Below, piece by piece: positions 42,572 to 52,106 of a stretch of DNA of 64,000 bases. The stretch is taken from NCBI GenBank assembly GCA_910577055.1, contig CAJTKX010000002.1, positions 306,140-370,139 of the forward strand, read 5' to 3'. The notes beneath the pieces were generated by a model. It did not search any database. It was given only the letters and a program-made list of their open reading frames with translations, and was not told the origin of the DNA. This stretch comes from an uncultured Christensenella sp. (GTDB taxonomy: Bacteria; Bacillota; Clostridia; Christensenellales; Borkfalkiaceae). A program made the translations under genes and the position numbers. Positions within the stretch are counted from its first letter, which is position 1, and each line of letters opens with the position of its first letter.

Positions 42572-42743
42572 GTTCGCTTTGGTGCTTACCGTCTTACCCA
42601 GCGAAAAAATGACCGTTTGGAAAATTGTCAAGGGTTTGCCCCAAAGGGGTCGGCGGTTTTATGCCCTACGGGAAATAAATCGCCGCCCTTTACCATTTTT
42701 CAAGCGGGCGTATTCCGTCCTCGGACGGTAAGCACAAGCGAAC
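42572..42743. repeat. long inverted repeat upstream of the serine recombinase, oriT-like remnant
   Basis: An arm at 42572-42593 ends in GTGCTTACCGTC, and an arm at 42724-42743 begins GACGGTAAGCAC and then AAGCGAAC. They match except for two extra bases in the first. The 130 bases between hold smaller palindromes such as CCGTCC-TC-GGACGG. No gene is seen in 42516-42960. This could be a leftover origin of transfer or a recombinase control region. Confidence 0.5.
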
Positions 42744-42857
42744 ACAAAAACTATTAAACATTTACAAAAAAGATATAAAACCGCACGTTGATTTTATCAC
42801 GAATAGAATAAGAGAAATGATTATAATAGCGCGAATTATAGCATATATCGTAGATAC

Positions 42858-42886
42858 TTGCAAATAAGGTTGTTTTATGCTATAAT
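42858..42886 (+). promoter_or_regulatory. promoter of the GNAT gene
   Basis: TTGCAA (42858-42863), a 17-base spacer, TATAAT (42881-42886). Confidence 0.75.
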
Positions 42887-42960
42887 GATTGTACAATAAA
42901 CAATAATTTAGCGGAGAATTGTTATCAATAGCAAAATCGTAATTAAAACGGAGAAAAATT

Positions 42961-43506
42961 ATGGAATTGAGAAGAATAGCGGTAATTAAAAAGTCCTCAA
43001 ATTATAAAGAAGTAAAAGATTTGATGAAGCGAGCGTTTCCTAAAAACGAACGTATGCCTATGTGGTTGCTCAATTATTGGGCAAAAAAAGACGGTTATGA
43101 TTTTTGGTCTTACTATGACGGAGAAGATTTTTGCGGCATTTGTTTTGCAGTTATAAACAAAAAAACGGTGTTTATTTGGTATCTTGCCGTAAATGACAAA
43201 ATGCGTTCATGTGGGTATGGCTCGGCGATATTAAACGACGTTAAAGAAAAATATGCGGGCTGTGAAATCACGTTAAACGTAGAGCCGTTATATACAACTG
43301 CGGATAATTACGAGCAGCGCGTAAAGAGAATTGCTTTTTACGCGCGCAATGGTTTTTTGAATACCGAGAAGATAATTAAGTTTAAGAAATACGACTTTTT
43401 GGTGCTGTCAACCAAGAAAGATTTTGACGAGGTTACTTATAAAGAAATTTTGCGTAAACTATCTTTCGGACTTTTTAAGCCGAATTTTACACAAGAAAAC
43501 AAGTAA
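42961..43506 (+). CDS. GNAT-family N-acetyltransferase
   Basis: 181 residues with the acetyl-CoA binding pattern 'WYLAVNDKMRSCGYGSAILNDVKEKY' (R/Q-x-x-G-x-G/A region) and 'FYARNGFLNTEK'. GNAT enzymes acetylate small molecules, antibiotics or protein N-termini; the substrate is not predictable here. GGAG lies seven bases before the ATG. Confidence 0.85.
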   Translation: MELRRIAVIKKSSNYKEVKDLMKRAFPKNERMPMWLLNYWAKKDGYDFWSYYDGEDFCGICFAVINKKTVFIWYLAVNDKMRSCGYGSAILNDVKEKYAGCEITLNVEPLYTTADNYEQRVKRIAFYARNGFLNTEKIIKFKKYDFLVLSTKKDFDEVTYKEILRKLSFGLFKPNFTQENK

Positions 43507-43599
43507 AATGAAATATGGAATATATAGTGAACAACAAGCAATCTTGATATGATAAATTTCAATTTATCGTAGAATACTAAATAACTATTAGTGTTACTT

Positions 43600-43730
43600 T
43601 ATACGCCACCCCTTAACGTGTAACGCAATTTTAGGCAAACGACAATGTGCGGGCGGCGAAGCCGCCCGCAGTGGCGTATATAGTATTACCTATACGCCAC
43701 TATGTAACACTGTCACACTTTTGGCGTATA
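43600..43730. repeat. four TATACGCCA motifs with a GC hairpin
   Basis: TATACGCCA occurs at 43600-43608 and 43691-43699 and inverted (TGGCGTATA) at 43672-43680 and 43722-43730. Between them is GCGGGCGGC-GAA-GCCGCCCGC (43649-43669). No gene is seen in 43507-44061. Possibly operators or a small non-autonomous repeat. Confidence 0.55.
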
Positions 43731-43814
43731 AAAGATAGAAAAATGTAAATCTTTGGCGAAAAGTATTTAATTTGATTTACGCCTCATAGGGCGGGTTCTT
43801 GGGTGGGAAGATAG

Positions 43815-43850
43815 AAAAAAGGCAACGAGTAAAATCTCATTGCCTTTTTT
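43815..43850. terminator. terminator-like hairpin
   Basis: AAAAAAGGCAACGAG with CTCATTGCCTTTTTT, one mismatch. It is flanked by A and T runs, so it works in both directions. Confidence 0.65.
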
Positions 43851-44022
43851 CTTTTACTTTCTGACAAACTGCCCGTTCGCGCCGTGAACGTTGTAATTGT
43901 TCGCGTAACTTCTCGGCGTGTATTGTCTTTCTGCAACTACGCCCGCAATTCCATTCAAGAATACATATTGTAATACGTTTTCCGTTTGGTTCAAACGCTG
44001 TTGCTTGTGGCGCGCCAAACGA

Positions 44023-44053
44023 GCCACGGGGGCACATTTTGTGCCCCCGTGGC
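44023..44053 (-). terminator. terminator of the regulator/ABC transporter operon
   Basis: Perfect 13-bp stem GCCACGGGGGCAC with GTGCCCCCGTGGC, 9 bases past the permease stop. Confidence 0.75.
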
Positions 44054-44061
44054 GTATTTAT

Positions 44062-46401
44062 TTATTCCCCGACAAGTAGGTTGCGGGGCGCTATTTTTTT
44101 GATTTTGAGGGATAGGAGACACGCGATGCCGAACGAGAGGAGAATAAGCCCTATTCCCGCAACCGCACTGAACACGACGGGAATGTCGAACGTACACTTT
44201 ACAATGCCCATAGAGCTTAAAAATAGCGACATAAGCGGATTTATAACAAGACAGCTTACAATAATGCCGACCACGGTTGATAGGATAATAGCGGGCATAA
44301 ACGATAGCGCCGTTTGCAATATTAGTTGCTTGGTAGTAAAACCGAACGATTTCAGTATTCCGTAATCACGCTTTTTATTATTGAGCAACGTGCGCACCAA
44401 CAAATACAGCACAAACGCTATGATAATCGCCGAAAGCACCAGTATTGCAATTACTATTATAGTAATAAGTGAAACATAAACGCTTCCCGCAGCATCGACC
44501 GTAGCCACAACGTTTATTATGCCGTTTACGCTACCCGAAAAATTTCCTTTCATTTCTTCGTTGAAAGCGTCTATATCGGTACCTTCCGTGAGATTGATAT
44601 AATAGGTAACGCTTGTAAGCTCGCCGAGCCGCTCATAACCTTGCCTTGTCAATAAACAGTCGCGCCCCAGATTGTTTGTAATTTGCGTAAAACCGCTTAT
44701 AAGATATTTTTCGGTGTTGCCGTTCGCCGTTATTTCTATTTCATTGCCTACTTCAAAGCCTTTCTCTTTTGCGTATTTTGCAGCGATTGCGATTTCGTTA
44801 TCGAATTTGGGGAATCTGCCTTTGAATACCACGCTTTGATTATTTACTTTTGAAAAATCGTCGCACAGCGTTGCCATAAGCTCCGCTCCGCCGACGTGCG
44901 ATACGTTCAAAGAATTATACAAATATACCTTTTCAGTGCGGCTGTCGGAATTCAATACTTCAAGAAAATCGTCTTCGGCTTCAACCTGCACGTTTATTGC
45001 GCTGTCCGCCGTTTCTCCGACGATTAAATTCAGAAAAGGCGTCATATCGACAATTATGTTTTCAGTCATAAGTCCCGAGAACACAACCACGAGCGAGAGG
45101 ACGAGCATTGTTATACAAACCGTTATATTATGCTTAACGCCCGAGAGCGTAGTTTTGAGCGCAAGCGCAAGATTTAAAGGGGCTTTCGTTTTTTCAAGCG
45201 GAACGCGGTTTTTCTTAAAATTGTGTGTTTGCACGCCAGAGCGCAACGCAACGATAGGCTCTATCTTTTTTATCCTACGGGCAGAAAGCCAAACGGAGAG
45301 TGCAACCGTACCTCCCAATATTATAAGCGAGATTATAACGGGCAACGGTAAAAAGCGAATTGCATACGGTATGCCCGTCTGCGCAATCATCATTATATTT
45401 ATCGCGGGAAAAAGCGCGTAAGATAGCGCCGCGCCTATAATAGCCGCAATAAAGGTAAGCCCTAAAAACTGCAACAAGAGAGATAAGACGAGCTGTCCTG
45501 AAGTATATCCCGCGGCTTTGAGAGCGCCTAAATTCTTAATGTTGACTTGTATATAGTTGATGATATTCGATACGATAACGACAAGCGCAATTAAAAGTAC
45601 GAAAAACGCCATAACGCTCATAATTGCCGAGCAAATTCCTTGCGAAATATACCGCGATTGTGCCACTATGTCGTAACAGTTGCTCGCCATTTGCGTATTG
45701 GGGAAATTCTCCGAAACAACTGCCTTTATCTTAGCCTCATAGGTAAGATTAGTTGATTTTTCGTTCAAACGCACCGAGCACAGCGTCGTTTGAAATGCGT
45801 AATTCGATTCCTCGAGTTCTGCGTGTTTATCTTGTGTAAGTATAATTTGCGTTAACGCGCAATTATGCGAACCCATCATTACGCTGTTGAAGAAGCCGCA
45901 TACAGTGTACGTTACGGGGTGGCTTCCGATAGTTAATTCAATCGTTTTGCCTATGCGGTAATCGTCCGACTTATACAGCATAGGCAAATATACTCCGCTC
46001 GTTAAATTGCCTTCCTCGACAATTTCTGCTTTGCCGATTGAGCGCGACAGAGCCGTTTGCTTATCCATAAAGATAAACTGTCCGTTCATTTGTCCGCCGT
46101 TATAGGGGAACGTGCCGACCATGTACATACAGCTGTCCAAACGGTATTCTTTTACTTCGGTATCGTTTTCAAGCGTTTGCGATAAGAATTTCGGCACATT
46201 GTCCGTATCGTCCACTAAAAGCGTAACGTGTTCGGCATTTAATTTATCGTGGTATCTGTCAAAGTTGGCTTTATAGTCCATTGACAGCATAAGCCAAAGA
46301 TTGAGAAGTATTGCCGCAAGCAAAATAAGCACCACTATAGCAACGGTCTGACCCTTGCCTTTCCGCATATTAGAGCGGGCGATAAGAAACAGTTTTCTCA
46401 T
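44062..46401 (-). CDS. FtsX-family ABC transporter permease
   Basis: 779 residues with a membrane segment at the N-terminus, a large outside domain (about 40-255), three membrane helices (about 262-375), a second outside domain (about 450-640), and three more helices containing 'LVRTLLNNKKRDYGILKSFGFTTKQL'. This is a fused two-FtsX-domain permease of the MacB/BceB-related group, which moves or senses peptides and lipoproteins rather than importing nutrients. Its ATPase is encoded 1 base upstream. With the two-component genes it resembles antimicrobial-peptide resistance modules. Confidence 0.85.
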   Translation of the reverse strand: MRKLFLIARSNMRKGKGQTVAIVVLILLAAILLNLWLMLSMDYKANFDRYHDKLNAEHVTLLVDDTDNVPKFLSQTLENDTEVKEYRLDSCMYMVGTFPYNGGQMNGQFIFMDKQTALSRSIGKAEIVEEGNLTSGVYLPMLYKSDDYRIGKTIELTIGSHPVTYTVCGFFNSVMMGSHNCALTQIILTQDKHAELEESNYAFQTTLCSVRLNEKSTNLTYEAKIKAVVSENFPNTQMASNCYDIVAQSRYISQGICSAIMSVMAFFVLLIALVVIVSNIINYIQVNIKNLGALKAAGYTSGQLVLSLLLQFLGLTFIAAIIGAALSYALFPAINIMMIAQTGIPYAIRFLPLPVIISLIILGGTVALSVWLSARRIKKIEPIVALRSGVQTHNFKKNRVPLEKTKAPLNLALALKTTLSGVKHNITVCITMLVLSLVVVFSGLMTENIIVDMTPFLNLIVGETADSAINVQVEAEDDFLEVLNSDSRTEKVYLYNSLNVSHVGGAELMATLCDDFSKVNNQSVVFKGRFPKFDNEIAIAAKYAKEKGFEVGNEIEITANGNTEKYLISGFTQITNNLGRDCLLTRQGYERLGELTSVTYYINLTEGTDIDAFNEEMKGNFSGSVNGIINVVATVDAAGSVYVSLITIIVIAILVLSAIIIAFVLYLLVRTLLNNKKRDYGILKSFGFTTKQLILQTALSFMPAIILSTVVGIIVSCLVINPLMSLFLSSMGIVKCTFDIPVVFSAVAGIGLILLSFGIACLLSLKIKKIAPRNLLVGE

Positions 46402-46402
46402 T

Positions 46403-47164
46403 TTACCACCCCATATCTTTCAAAAAGGCGGAAAGTTTTTCGTGCCTTGCCGCATCTCCGTGCGAATACTTGCCGAGGTCGCACTCGCCCAAAATAACGC
46501 CGTCTTTCAGATAAAGAATACGGTTGCCGCGACGCGCCGAACGCATATCGTGAGTAACCATTACCACGCTTTGACCTTGTTCGTTGAATTTTGTAAGCGT
46601 GTCTAAAACGTCAAGCCCCGTTTTGGAATTCAGCGCGCCCGTAGGCTCGTCTGCAAATAAAATTTCGGGACCGTTTATAAGCGCGCGGACTATGCCCACG
46701 CGCTGCGCCTCGCCGCCCGATATCTGCGTGGGGAACTTTTTTTGCGTATCTTCGGAAATACCGACCGCCGCAAAAAGCTCCTTTGCCCTTGCCGCAAGCG
46801 CCTTTTTATCTTTATTTACAAGCAGCCCCGCCGCAAGCACGTTGTCTAACACGGACATTCCGTCGATAAGATAGATTTGCTGAAACACAAAACCGCAATG
46901 GTCGCGTCTAAAAACGGCAAGCCCGTCTTGAGATAAGTCGGAAATAACCTTATCTCCGAACGTAATTTTACCGAGAGTTGGGGTATCCATTCCCGAAAGG
47001 GCGTACAAAAGGGTGGACTTGCCCGCGCCGCTTGCACCCATAATTACGGTAAAATCGCCCTTATATAGTTCCAAATCGATATTTTTAAGAACGTGCTGTT
47101 GTTGACCCCCGTTAGAGAAAGTCTTGCTCAAATTTTCGGTTTTAAGTAGAGTTTGCCGTTGCAT
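46403..47164 (-). CDS. ABC transporter ATPase, LolD/MacB type
   Basis: 253 residues: Walker A 'MGASGAGKSTLLYALSGMD', Q-loop 'FVFQQIY', signature 'ISGGEAQRVGIVRAL', Walker B 'ILFADEPTGAL', H-loop 'VMVTHDM'. It powers the FtsX-type permease encoded just downstream. AGGAGG precedes the ATG. The sub-group is the one paired with FtsX permeases for export or detoxification. Confidence 0.93.
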   Translation of the reverse strand: MQRQTLLKTENLSKTFSNGGQQQHVLKNIDLELYKGDFTVIMGASGAGKSTLLYALSGMDTPTLGKITFGDKVISDLSQDGLAVFRRDHCGFVFQQIYLIDGMSVLDNVLAAGLLVNKDKKALAARAKELFAAVGISEDTQKKFPTQISGGEAQRVGIVRALINGPEILFADEPTGALNSKTGLDVLDTLTKFNEQGQSVVMVTHDMRSARRGNRILYLKDGVILGECDLGKYSHGDAARHEKLSAFLKDMGW

Positions 47165-47239
47165 ATAAAACCTCCTTATTACACGTCCATTTTACATTTT
47201 ATAATTCTTAAAGGTCTTTAAAGGTTTCTTAAGTAATTC

Positions 47240-48505
47240 TTAAATTTTGCCGCTTAAAAGCAAGGACACGGTCGCTTTCAAACCGTGTGCGCCGTTTTTT
47301 ATATTCAGCTTGCCGTTCATCTCTTTCATAAAGTAGTCCGAAATATACAACCCCAAACCCGCGCCCTCGGTATTTAAAGAATTGCTGCCGCGTTTAAACT
47401 TTTCCTTTAACATCGGTAATTCTTCTTGGATAACGCCGCCTCCGAAATCTTCTATTGTTATGTGTAGATAATTTGCGTCTTTTTCCGACGTTACGGCAAT
47501 ATCGGTTTTGGCGTATTTGTAAGAGTTGGCAAAAATATTATCGAAAACTTGTTGCAAGCGCAGTCCGTCGGCATACGTCAAACATTCGGGAACGTCCGCA
47601 ATGGCGGCGCGGTGCAAATAGTCGGAGTTTTCAAGCATAGCTTTTATTTGCTTGCTTTCTATATTCGTAGGGGTAACGGTAAGCTGTTCCAATTCTTCAA
47701 GCGTTGCCGTAAACAGATTTGTTACAAGCGTATCAATCTGTTCGGCTTTGCCTATGATTTGGTCGTAGTTTGTTTTGTCTTTTGCATTTCTAGTTACGGT
47801 AAACCCTACTTCGGATACGGCTTTTATGCTTGCAATCGGCGTTTTTATATCGTGCGAAAGTTTTGCGACAAGCTCTTTCTTGCTTGCGTTCGCTTGCGCT
47901 TCGGCAAGGCGGGCTTTTTTAAGCTCCGAACGCATAATATCGAAGCTTTCCGTAAAGGCGCCGAATAGATTTTGTCTGTCCATTTCAAGCGGAATATCCA
48001 AATTGCCGCCCGCAACCCGCTCGGCAAAGCATTTAAGCTTTTTAAACGGTTTTATCATCGTTAAGTAAATATATATTGCGTACCAGATACACACGCCGCC
48101 TTGAATTGCCGTTGCAATCGTAAGAACGATAATCGCCGTTTGCTTTTGCGCTTGCAAAGTCTGCGCCCCGTCGTTATAAATTATCACTTTGCCGACTACG
48201 TCATTATCGATTGTGATATCAAGCACAGTATCCCTATGCGCTATTGCCGTATTTACGCTTTCGGACAGTCCGGATTTCGTTTTGTAAATCGTTTTGCCGT
48301 TTTTGTCCAACACAACGTAGTCCAAAGCGGTGGTTTTTTTATGCGCTTCAATAAAATCAAAGTCTTGCGTTACCGTTTGAACGACTTCGTTTACCGCAAC
48401 CGTATCTTGTGAAAAGTCGGGCGTTTGCACGGCGAAGAGGATAAGCGCGGTAACTTCGGCACCTAATACAAGAAGAATAGCTATTAAAAAAAGTTGCTTT
48501 TTCAT
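47240..48505 (-). CDS. membrane sensor histidine kinase
   Basis: About 421 residues. A membrane helix at 8-28, an extracytoplasmic sensor domain to about 125, a second helix, and a HAMP-like linker ('FAERVAGGNLDIPLE'). Then H box 'KLSHDIKTPIASIKAVSEVG', N box 'NIFANSYKYA', 'IEDFGGGV' and 'GAGLGLYISDYFM'. It starts at 48505, overlapping the response regulator stop (TTATGA). Located directly before the ABC transporter genes, it probably controls their expression. Confidence 0.9.
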   Translation of the reverse strand: MKKQLFLIAILLVLGAEVTALILFAVQTPDFSQDTVAVNEVVQTVTQDFDFIEAHKKTTALDYVVLDKNGKTIYKTKSGLSESVNTAIAHRDTVLDITIDNDVVGKVIIYNDGAQTLQAQKQTAIIVLTIATAIQGGVCIWYAIYIYLTMIKPFKKLKCFAERVAGGNLDIPLEMDRQNLFGAFTESFDIMRSELKKARLAEAQANASKKELVAKLSHDIKTPIASIKAVSEVGFTVTRNAKDKTNYDQIIGKAEQIDTLVTNLFTATLEELEQLTVTPTNIESKQIKAMLENSDYLHRAAIADVPECLTYADGLRLQQVFDNIFANSYKYAKTDIAVTSEKDANYLHITIEDFGGGVIQEELPMLKEKFKRGSNSLNTEGAGLGLYISDYFMKEMNGKLNIKNGAHGLKATVSLLLSGKI

Positions 48506-49176
48506 AAGCCCGCCCCCGTAAATTTGTAACCGTCGCCCCAAACGGTAACAATGTATTTCGGCGCGTTGGGGTTGGTTTCTATCGCTTCCCGCAACCTTCT
48601 TATATGCACGTTCAACGTTCCGTCGCCTATGAATTTATCTTCCCAAACTTTTTCGAACAACTCTTTTTTGGATATAACTTTGCCCTTGTTTTCAATAAGA
48701 TAGGCAAGCAACTTAAATTCAAGCGTAGTAAGCTTTACCGCATTGCCGTTTACCTTAACTTGTTTGGCTTCGAAATTTACGGACAGATAACCGTCCGAAT
48801 ATTCGGCGGCTTGCCCATAGCGCTTTAAAACTACTTTAACCTTTGCAAGCAACACGCCGAGAGAGTATGGCTTTTGAACGTAATCGTCGCCGCCGATATT
48901 CAGCGCGATTATTTTATCGTCGTCGCTTGTCCGCGCCGAAATGAACAGTATGGGAATGTTCGTTGTTTCCCTAAGTTCTTTACATAAGTCGAAACCGCTT
49001 CCGTCGCCCAAGTTTATATCCAACAATATCAGCTCGGCTGTATTGTCATTTAAAAATTTACGGCAATCGTCCGCACCGTAAACGGCGACCGTATTCACGC
49101 CGAATAGGTTAAAATATTCGGCAGTGCTGTCCGCAAGCACTTTTTCGTCATCGATAATAAGGCAGTTGTATTTCAT
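48502..49176 (-). CDS. OmpR/PhoB-type response regulator
   Basis: About 224 residues: receiver domain with 'IDDEKVLAD', phospho-Asp in 'LILLDINLGDG', 'SARTSDD' and 'QKPYS'. The winged-helix output domain has 'TTLEFKLLAYLIENKGKVISKKELFEKVW' and 'TLNVHIRRLREAIE'. I use the ATG at 49176, with GAGGTG four bases upstream; the longer start at 49188 lacks one. First gene of the four-gene leftward operon. Confidence 0.92.
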   Translation of the reverse strand: MKYNCLIIDDEKVLADSTAEYFNLFGVNTVAVYGADDCRKFLNDNTAELILLDINLGDGSGFDLCKELRETTNIPILFISARTSDDDKIIALNIGGDDYVQKPYSLGVLLAKVKVVLKRYGQAAEYSDGYLSVNFEAKQVKVNGNAVKLTTLEFKLLAYLIENKGKVISKKELFEKVWEDKFIGDGTLNVHIRRLREAIETNPNAPKYIVTVWGDGYKFTGAGL

Positions 49177-49242
49177 AAAGCACCTCAATATAAATTATAC
49201 CTTTTTTTAAGGGGTAAATCTTTAATAATTTCTTAAATATAA

Positions 49243-49271
49243 AAAATCCGAACTCGCCGAGTTCGGATTTT
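49243..49271. terminator. terminator after the alcohol dehydrogenase gene
   Basis: Perfect 13-bp stem AAAATCCGAACTC-GCC-GAGTTCGGATTTT between the regulator operon and the dehydrogenase gene. Confidence 0.88.
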
Positions 49272-49284
49272 CGTTAATTTACAT

Positions 49285-50454
49285 TTAAAAACTTGCCCGT
49301 AAAACGGCGCGGATATCGTCTTTATTTAAAATTTTATATCCGCCGTCCATAACAAGGGTGCTTTTTACCATTCCGTCAAGCATATCTTTTGTTGCGCCGA
49401 GTTCGGTAATATTCATTACAAGCCCTATTTGTTTCATCCACGCTTTCATTGCGGACAAACCCTCGTGTGCGATTTGCGTTTCCGTTTTGCCGTCGGGGTT
49501 TACGTTCCACACGTTTACCGCATAGCGCGCGAACTTAGCCGCGCCGTAAGGAAGGATAAATTTGTAGTAGGGCATAGAAACCGCGGCAAGCGTCATACCG
49601 TGCGTAGCGTCGGTAAAAGCGCCGACCGACTGACCGAGCATATGCACCATCCAATCGGTAGTTTTGCCTTTTGCAACAAGCGTATTTAAAGCCCAAGTTG
49701 CCGTCCACATAATGTTGCTGCGCGCTTCGTAGTCTGCGGGGTTTTCCACCGCGATATTCGCGCTGTGAATTAACGAACGCAAAAGACCTTCCATAATATA
49801 ATCGCTTGTGTTGTCGTCCGTGCCCGAAAAATACTGCTCTAAAATGTGCGACATTATATCGTAAATTCCGGATACCATTTGATACTTCGGCAAAGTATAG
49901 GTGTATTCGGGGTTTAGTATGGAAAACTTAGGGTATACGTTCTCTCCGAAAACGTGTCCTATTTTAAGCTTTTGCTCGCGGTTGGTTATAACCGAGCCGC
50001 CGTTCATTTCGCTGCCCGTGCCGACCATAGTCAAAACGCACCCTACGGGTACAATTTTGCAATCCGGCTCTTCGAAGCGGATAAAATATTTATCCCAAAC
50101 GTCTTTATCCTTACAGTTCACGCTTATGGAAACGGCTTTGGCGTAATCGCACACCGAGCCGCCGCCTACGGCAAGAATCAAATCGGCTTTTGCCTTTCTT
50201 GCGCGTTCGACGCCCTCGTTCAACTTTTCAACGGTGGGGTTGGGCATTACGCCCGCGTCCTCGTAAACGCTTTTGTTGCATTCTTTTAAAATTTTTATAA
50301 CTTTGTCGTATATACCGTTTTTCTTAATCGAGCCGCCGCCGTAAACAAGCAATACGTTTTTGCCGTATTTGGGCAATTCTTGCTTTAAGCCGTCTAAGGC
50401 TGCTTTACCGAAATACAGTTTAGTGGGGTTGCAGTAAGTAAAATTTCCTAACAT
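49285..50454 (-). CDS. iron-containing alcohol dehydrogenase (butanol dehydrogenase type)
   Basis: 389 residues. NAD(P)-binding part 'LLVYGGGSIKKNGIYDKV', 'DLILAVGGGSVCDYAKAVS', 'VGTGSEMNGGSVIT'. Metal ligands are seen in 'YDIMSHILEQYFSG' and 'HMLGQSVGAFTDATHGMTLA'. The closest known enzymes are NADPH-dependent butanol dehydrogenases (BdhA/YugJ), which reduce aldehydes during fermentation. AGGAG precedes the ATG. Confidence 0.92.
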   Translation of the reverse strand: MLGNFTYCNPTKLYFGKAALDGLKQELPKYGKNVLLVYGGGSIKKNGIYDKVIKILKECNKSVYEDAGVMPNPTVEKLNEGVERARKAKADLILAVGGGSVCDYAKAVSISVNCKDKDVWDKYFIRFEEPDCKIVPVGCVLTMVGTGSEMNGGSVITNREQKLKIGHVFGENVYPKFSILNPEYTYTLPKYQMVSGIYDIMSHILEQYFSGTDDNTSDYIMEGLLRSLIHSANIAVENPADYEARSNIMWTATWALNTLVAKGKTTDWMVHMLGQSVGAFTDATHGMTLAAVSMPYYKFILPYGAAKFARYAVNVWNVNPDGKTETQIAHEGLSAMKAWMKQIGLVMNITELGATKDMLDGMVKSTLVMDGGYKILNKDDIRAVLRASF

Positions 50455-50672
50455 ATATATCTCCTTTATTTATAATATTGCGTTTGCTTTTAACAGTCTT
50501 GAACGTATCGAACCCCTCTTGTTTGATTTTGGTTATTCCGTTCGGGTCTGAACCGTTTGTCATATGTGTTGCTCCTTATAATGTAAATTATAGCATGGTT
50601 AAAAGCTTAAATCAATGGGTAGACCGCTTTTAAAAGCTTGAAAAACTTATTCCGTTTATTTATAATGTAATT

Positions 50673-52055
50673 ATGCTTAGAAAAATTACCATTGCGGCGG
50701 TAAGCGTTTTTGTTGCCGCGGTTATAGCCCTTATAATTCTTATATATATGCTGCCCGAAAGCAAGCTTCGGCAAAATATTTCATATACGGAAAGCACAGC
50801 GCAAATAAACAACCCCGACCAAGGCTTTTACCGTCCCGTTTACGTCAAAGCGACGGAAGCGGGTGTAACCTACAACAAAAATATCGTGACCGATTCTACC
50901 CGACTTTATCATTTGCGCATAGATATAAGCGCGTTTTCTAAGGCGGTGAACGGCGCGGCGGACAAACCTTTAACGGAGGCGGTTTTGGACGGCTTGGACG
51001 AATTGCTTGCTTACCTTAAAGGAAATGACAAAAACGCGGTTGTGCGCTTTGCGTACGACCCGAGTTATAACGGGGCAAAGGATAAGGAGCCGGACATTTC
51101 GATGATTTTAAGGCATATCGAACAAGTCTGCCCCATACTGAACGACTACGAAACAACGATAACCGCGATAGAGGCGGGCTTGATAGGCCCTTACGGTGAA
51201 ATGCACAGCAGCGCAATTGCCAATGCGGAGCATATATCGCCCATAATTGACGCGTTTATACACAACACCGTAAAGCTGCCCTTGCTTGTAAGAACCCCCA
51301 AAATGATTTATAATTATTTGGGTATAACCGTGAACGATATCGACGATTATGTTATAGGCGAAAACGATAAGGCTTATAGGCTCGGAATTTTTAACGACGG
51401 GTATCTCGGCTCGGGCAACGACCTCGGGACATATACCGATAGGGCGCGTGAAATCGAATTTTTAAGCAAGCAGACCGCCCGTTTGCCCTACGGCGGAGAG
51501 GTGGTTATCCCGAGCAGCGGTTTGCACGATATCGACGTTTGCTTGCCCGAAATGTTTAAAATAAATTTAAGCTATCTGAATGTAGAGTGGAACGACGCCG
51601 TGATTGCCAAATGGAAAAATTCGGTTTACACGGCCGAGTGCGGCGACGACGAAATATATTACGGCGCGTCCGCGTTCGATTATATTCAAAACCGAATGGG
51701 GTATAGGTTTGTGGCGACGGACTCGACCTTTCGATGCAAGCGCGACAAGCTGAAAATCGATTTGACGGTATCGAACGTCGGGTTCGGCAACCTCAACAAG
51801 CATAAACGCGCAAAGCTTTTATTTTTGGATGAGGGCGGGGGAGTTAAGCTTACAAGGCAAGTCGAAGATTTTACCGGCGCGGCAAGCGTAAGCTATTCGG
51901 TAAATTTGGACTTGGGAAGCGGCAAGTACGAAGTTTATTTATGTATATACGGCGACGAAGCGGAGGGGCAGCCGCTATACGCCGTGCAATTTGCAAACGA
52001 AGGTATTTGGAACGCACAATTAAAAGCAAATAAAATAGGCGAAATAGAAATATAA
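50673..52055 (+). CDS. DUF4874/DUF4832 protein, membrane-anchored or secreted
   Basis: 460 residues. A single N-terminal hydrophobic helix (7-27), then 'NPDQGFYRPVYV', 'EAGLIGPYGEMHSS' and 'FNDGYLGSGNDLGTY', which fit the DUF4874-DUF4832 pair found in secreted proteins with a TIM-barrel-like fold. The C-terminal 100 residues are beta-rich. The Glu and Asp in these motifs suggest a glycosidase-like role, which is unproven. Promoter TTGAAA (50638-50643), 17 bases, TATAAT (50661-50666), then exactly six bases to the ATG, and no ribosome site: probably leaderless. Confidence 0.8.
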   Translation: MLRKITIAAVSVFVAAVIALIILIYMLPESKLRQNISYTESTAQINNPDQGFYRPVYVKATEAGVTYNKNIVTDSTRLYHLRIDISAFSKAVNGAADKPLTEAVLDGLDELLAYLKGNDKNAVVRFAYDPSYNGAKDKEPDISMILRHIEQVCPILNDYETTITAIEAGLIGPYGEMHSSAIANAEHISPIIDAFIHNTVKLPLLVRTPKMIYNYLGITVNDIDDYVIGENDKAYRLGIFNDGYLGSGNDLGTYTDRAREIEFLSKQTARLPYGGEVVIPSSGLHDIDVCLPEMFKINLSYLNVEWNDAVIAKWKNSVYTAECGDDEIYYGASAFDYIQNRMGYRFVATDSTFRCKRDKLKIDLTVSNVGFGNLNKHKRAKLLFLDEGGGVKLTRQVEDFTGAASVSYSVNLDLGSGKYEVYLCIYGDEAEGQPLYAVQFANEGIWNAQLKANKIGEIEI

Positions 52056-52057
52056 GC

Positions 52058-52092
52058 AAAAACGCCGCGCACTTCAAGTGCGCGGCGTTTTT
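52058..52092. terminator. bidirectional terminator
   Basis: AAAAACGCCGCGCAC-TTCAA-GTGCGCGGCGTTTTT between the DUF4874 gene and the convergent phosphoglucomutase gene. Confidence 0.9.
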
Positions 52093-52106
52093 GTCTATAT
52101 CAAAAA

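Noticed and set aside
43837-44037. 66-residue frame between a terminator hairpin and the permease gene
   Set aside because: It contains both terminator hairpins at its ends and has no ribosome site; Arg/Cys-rich noise.
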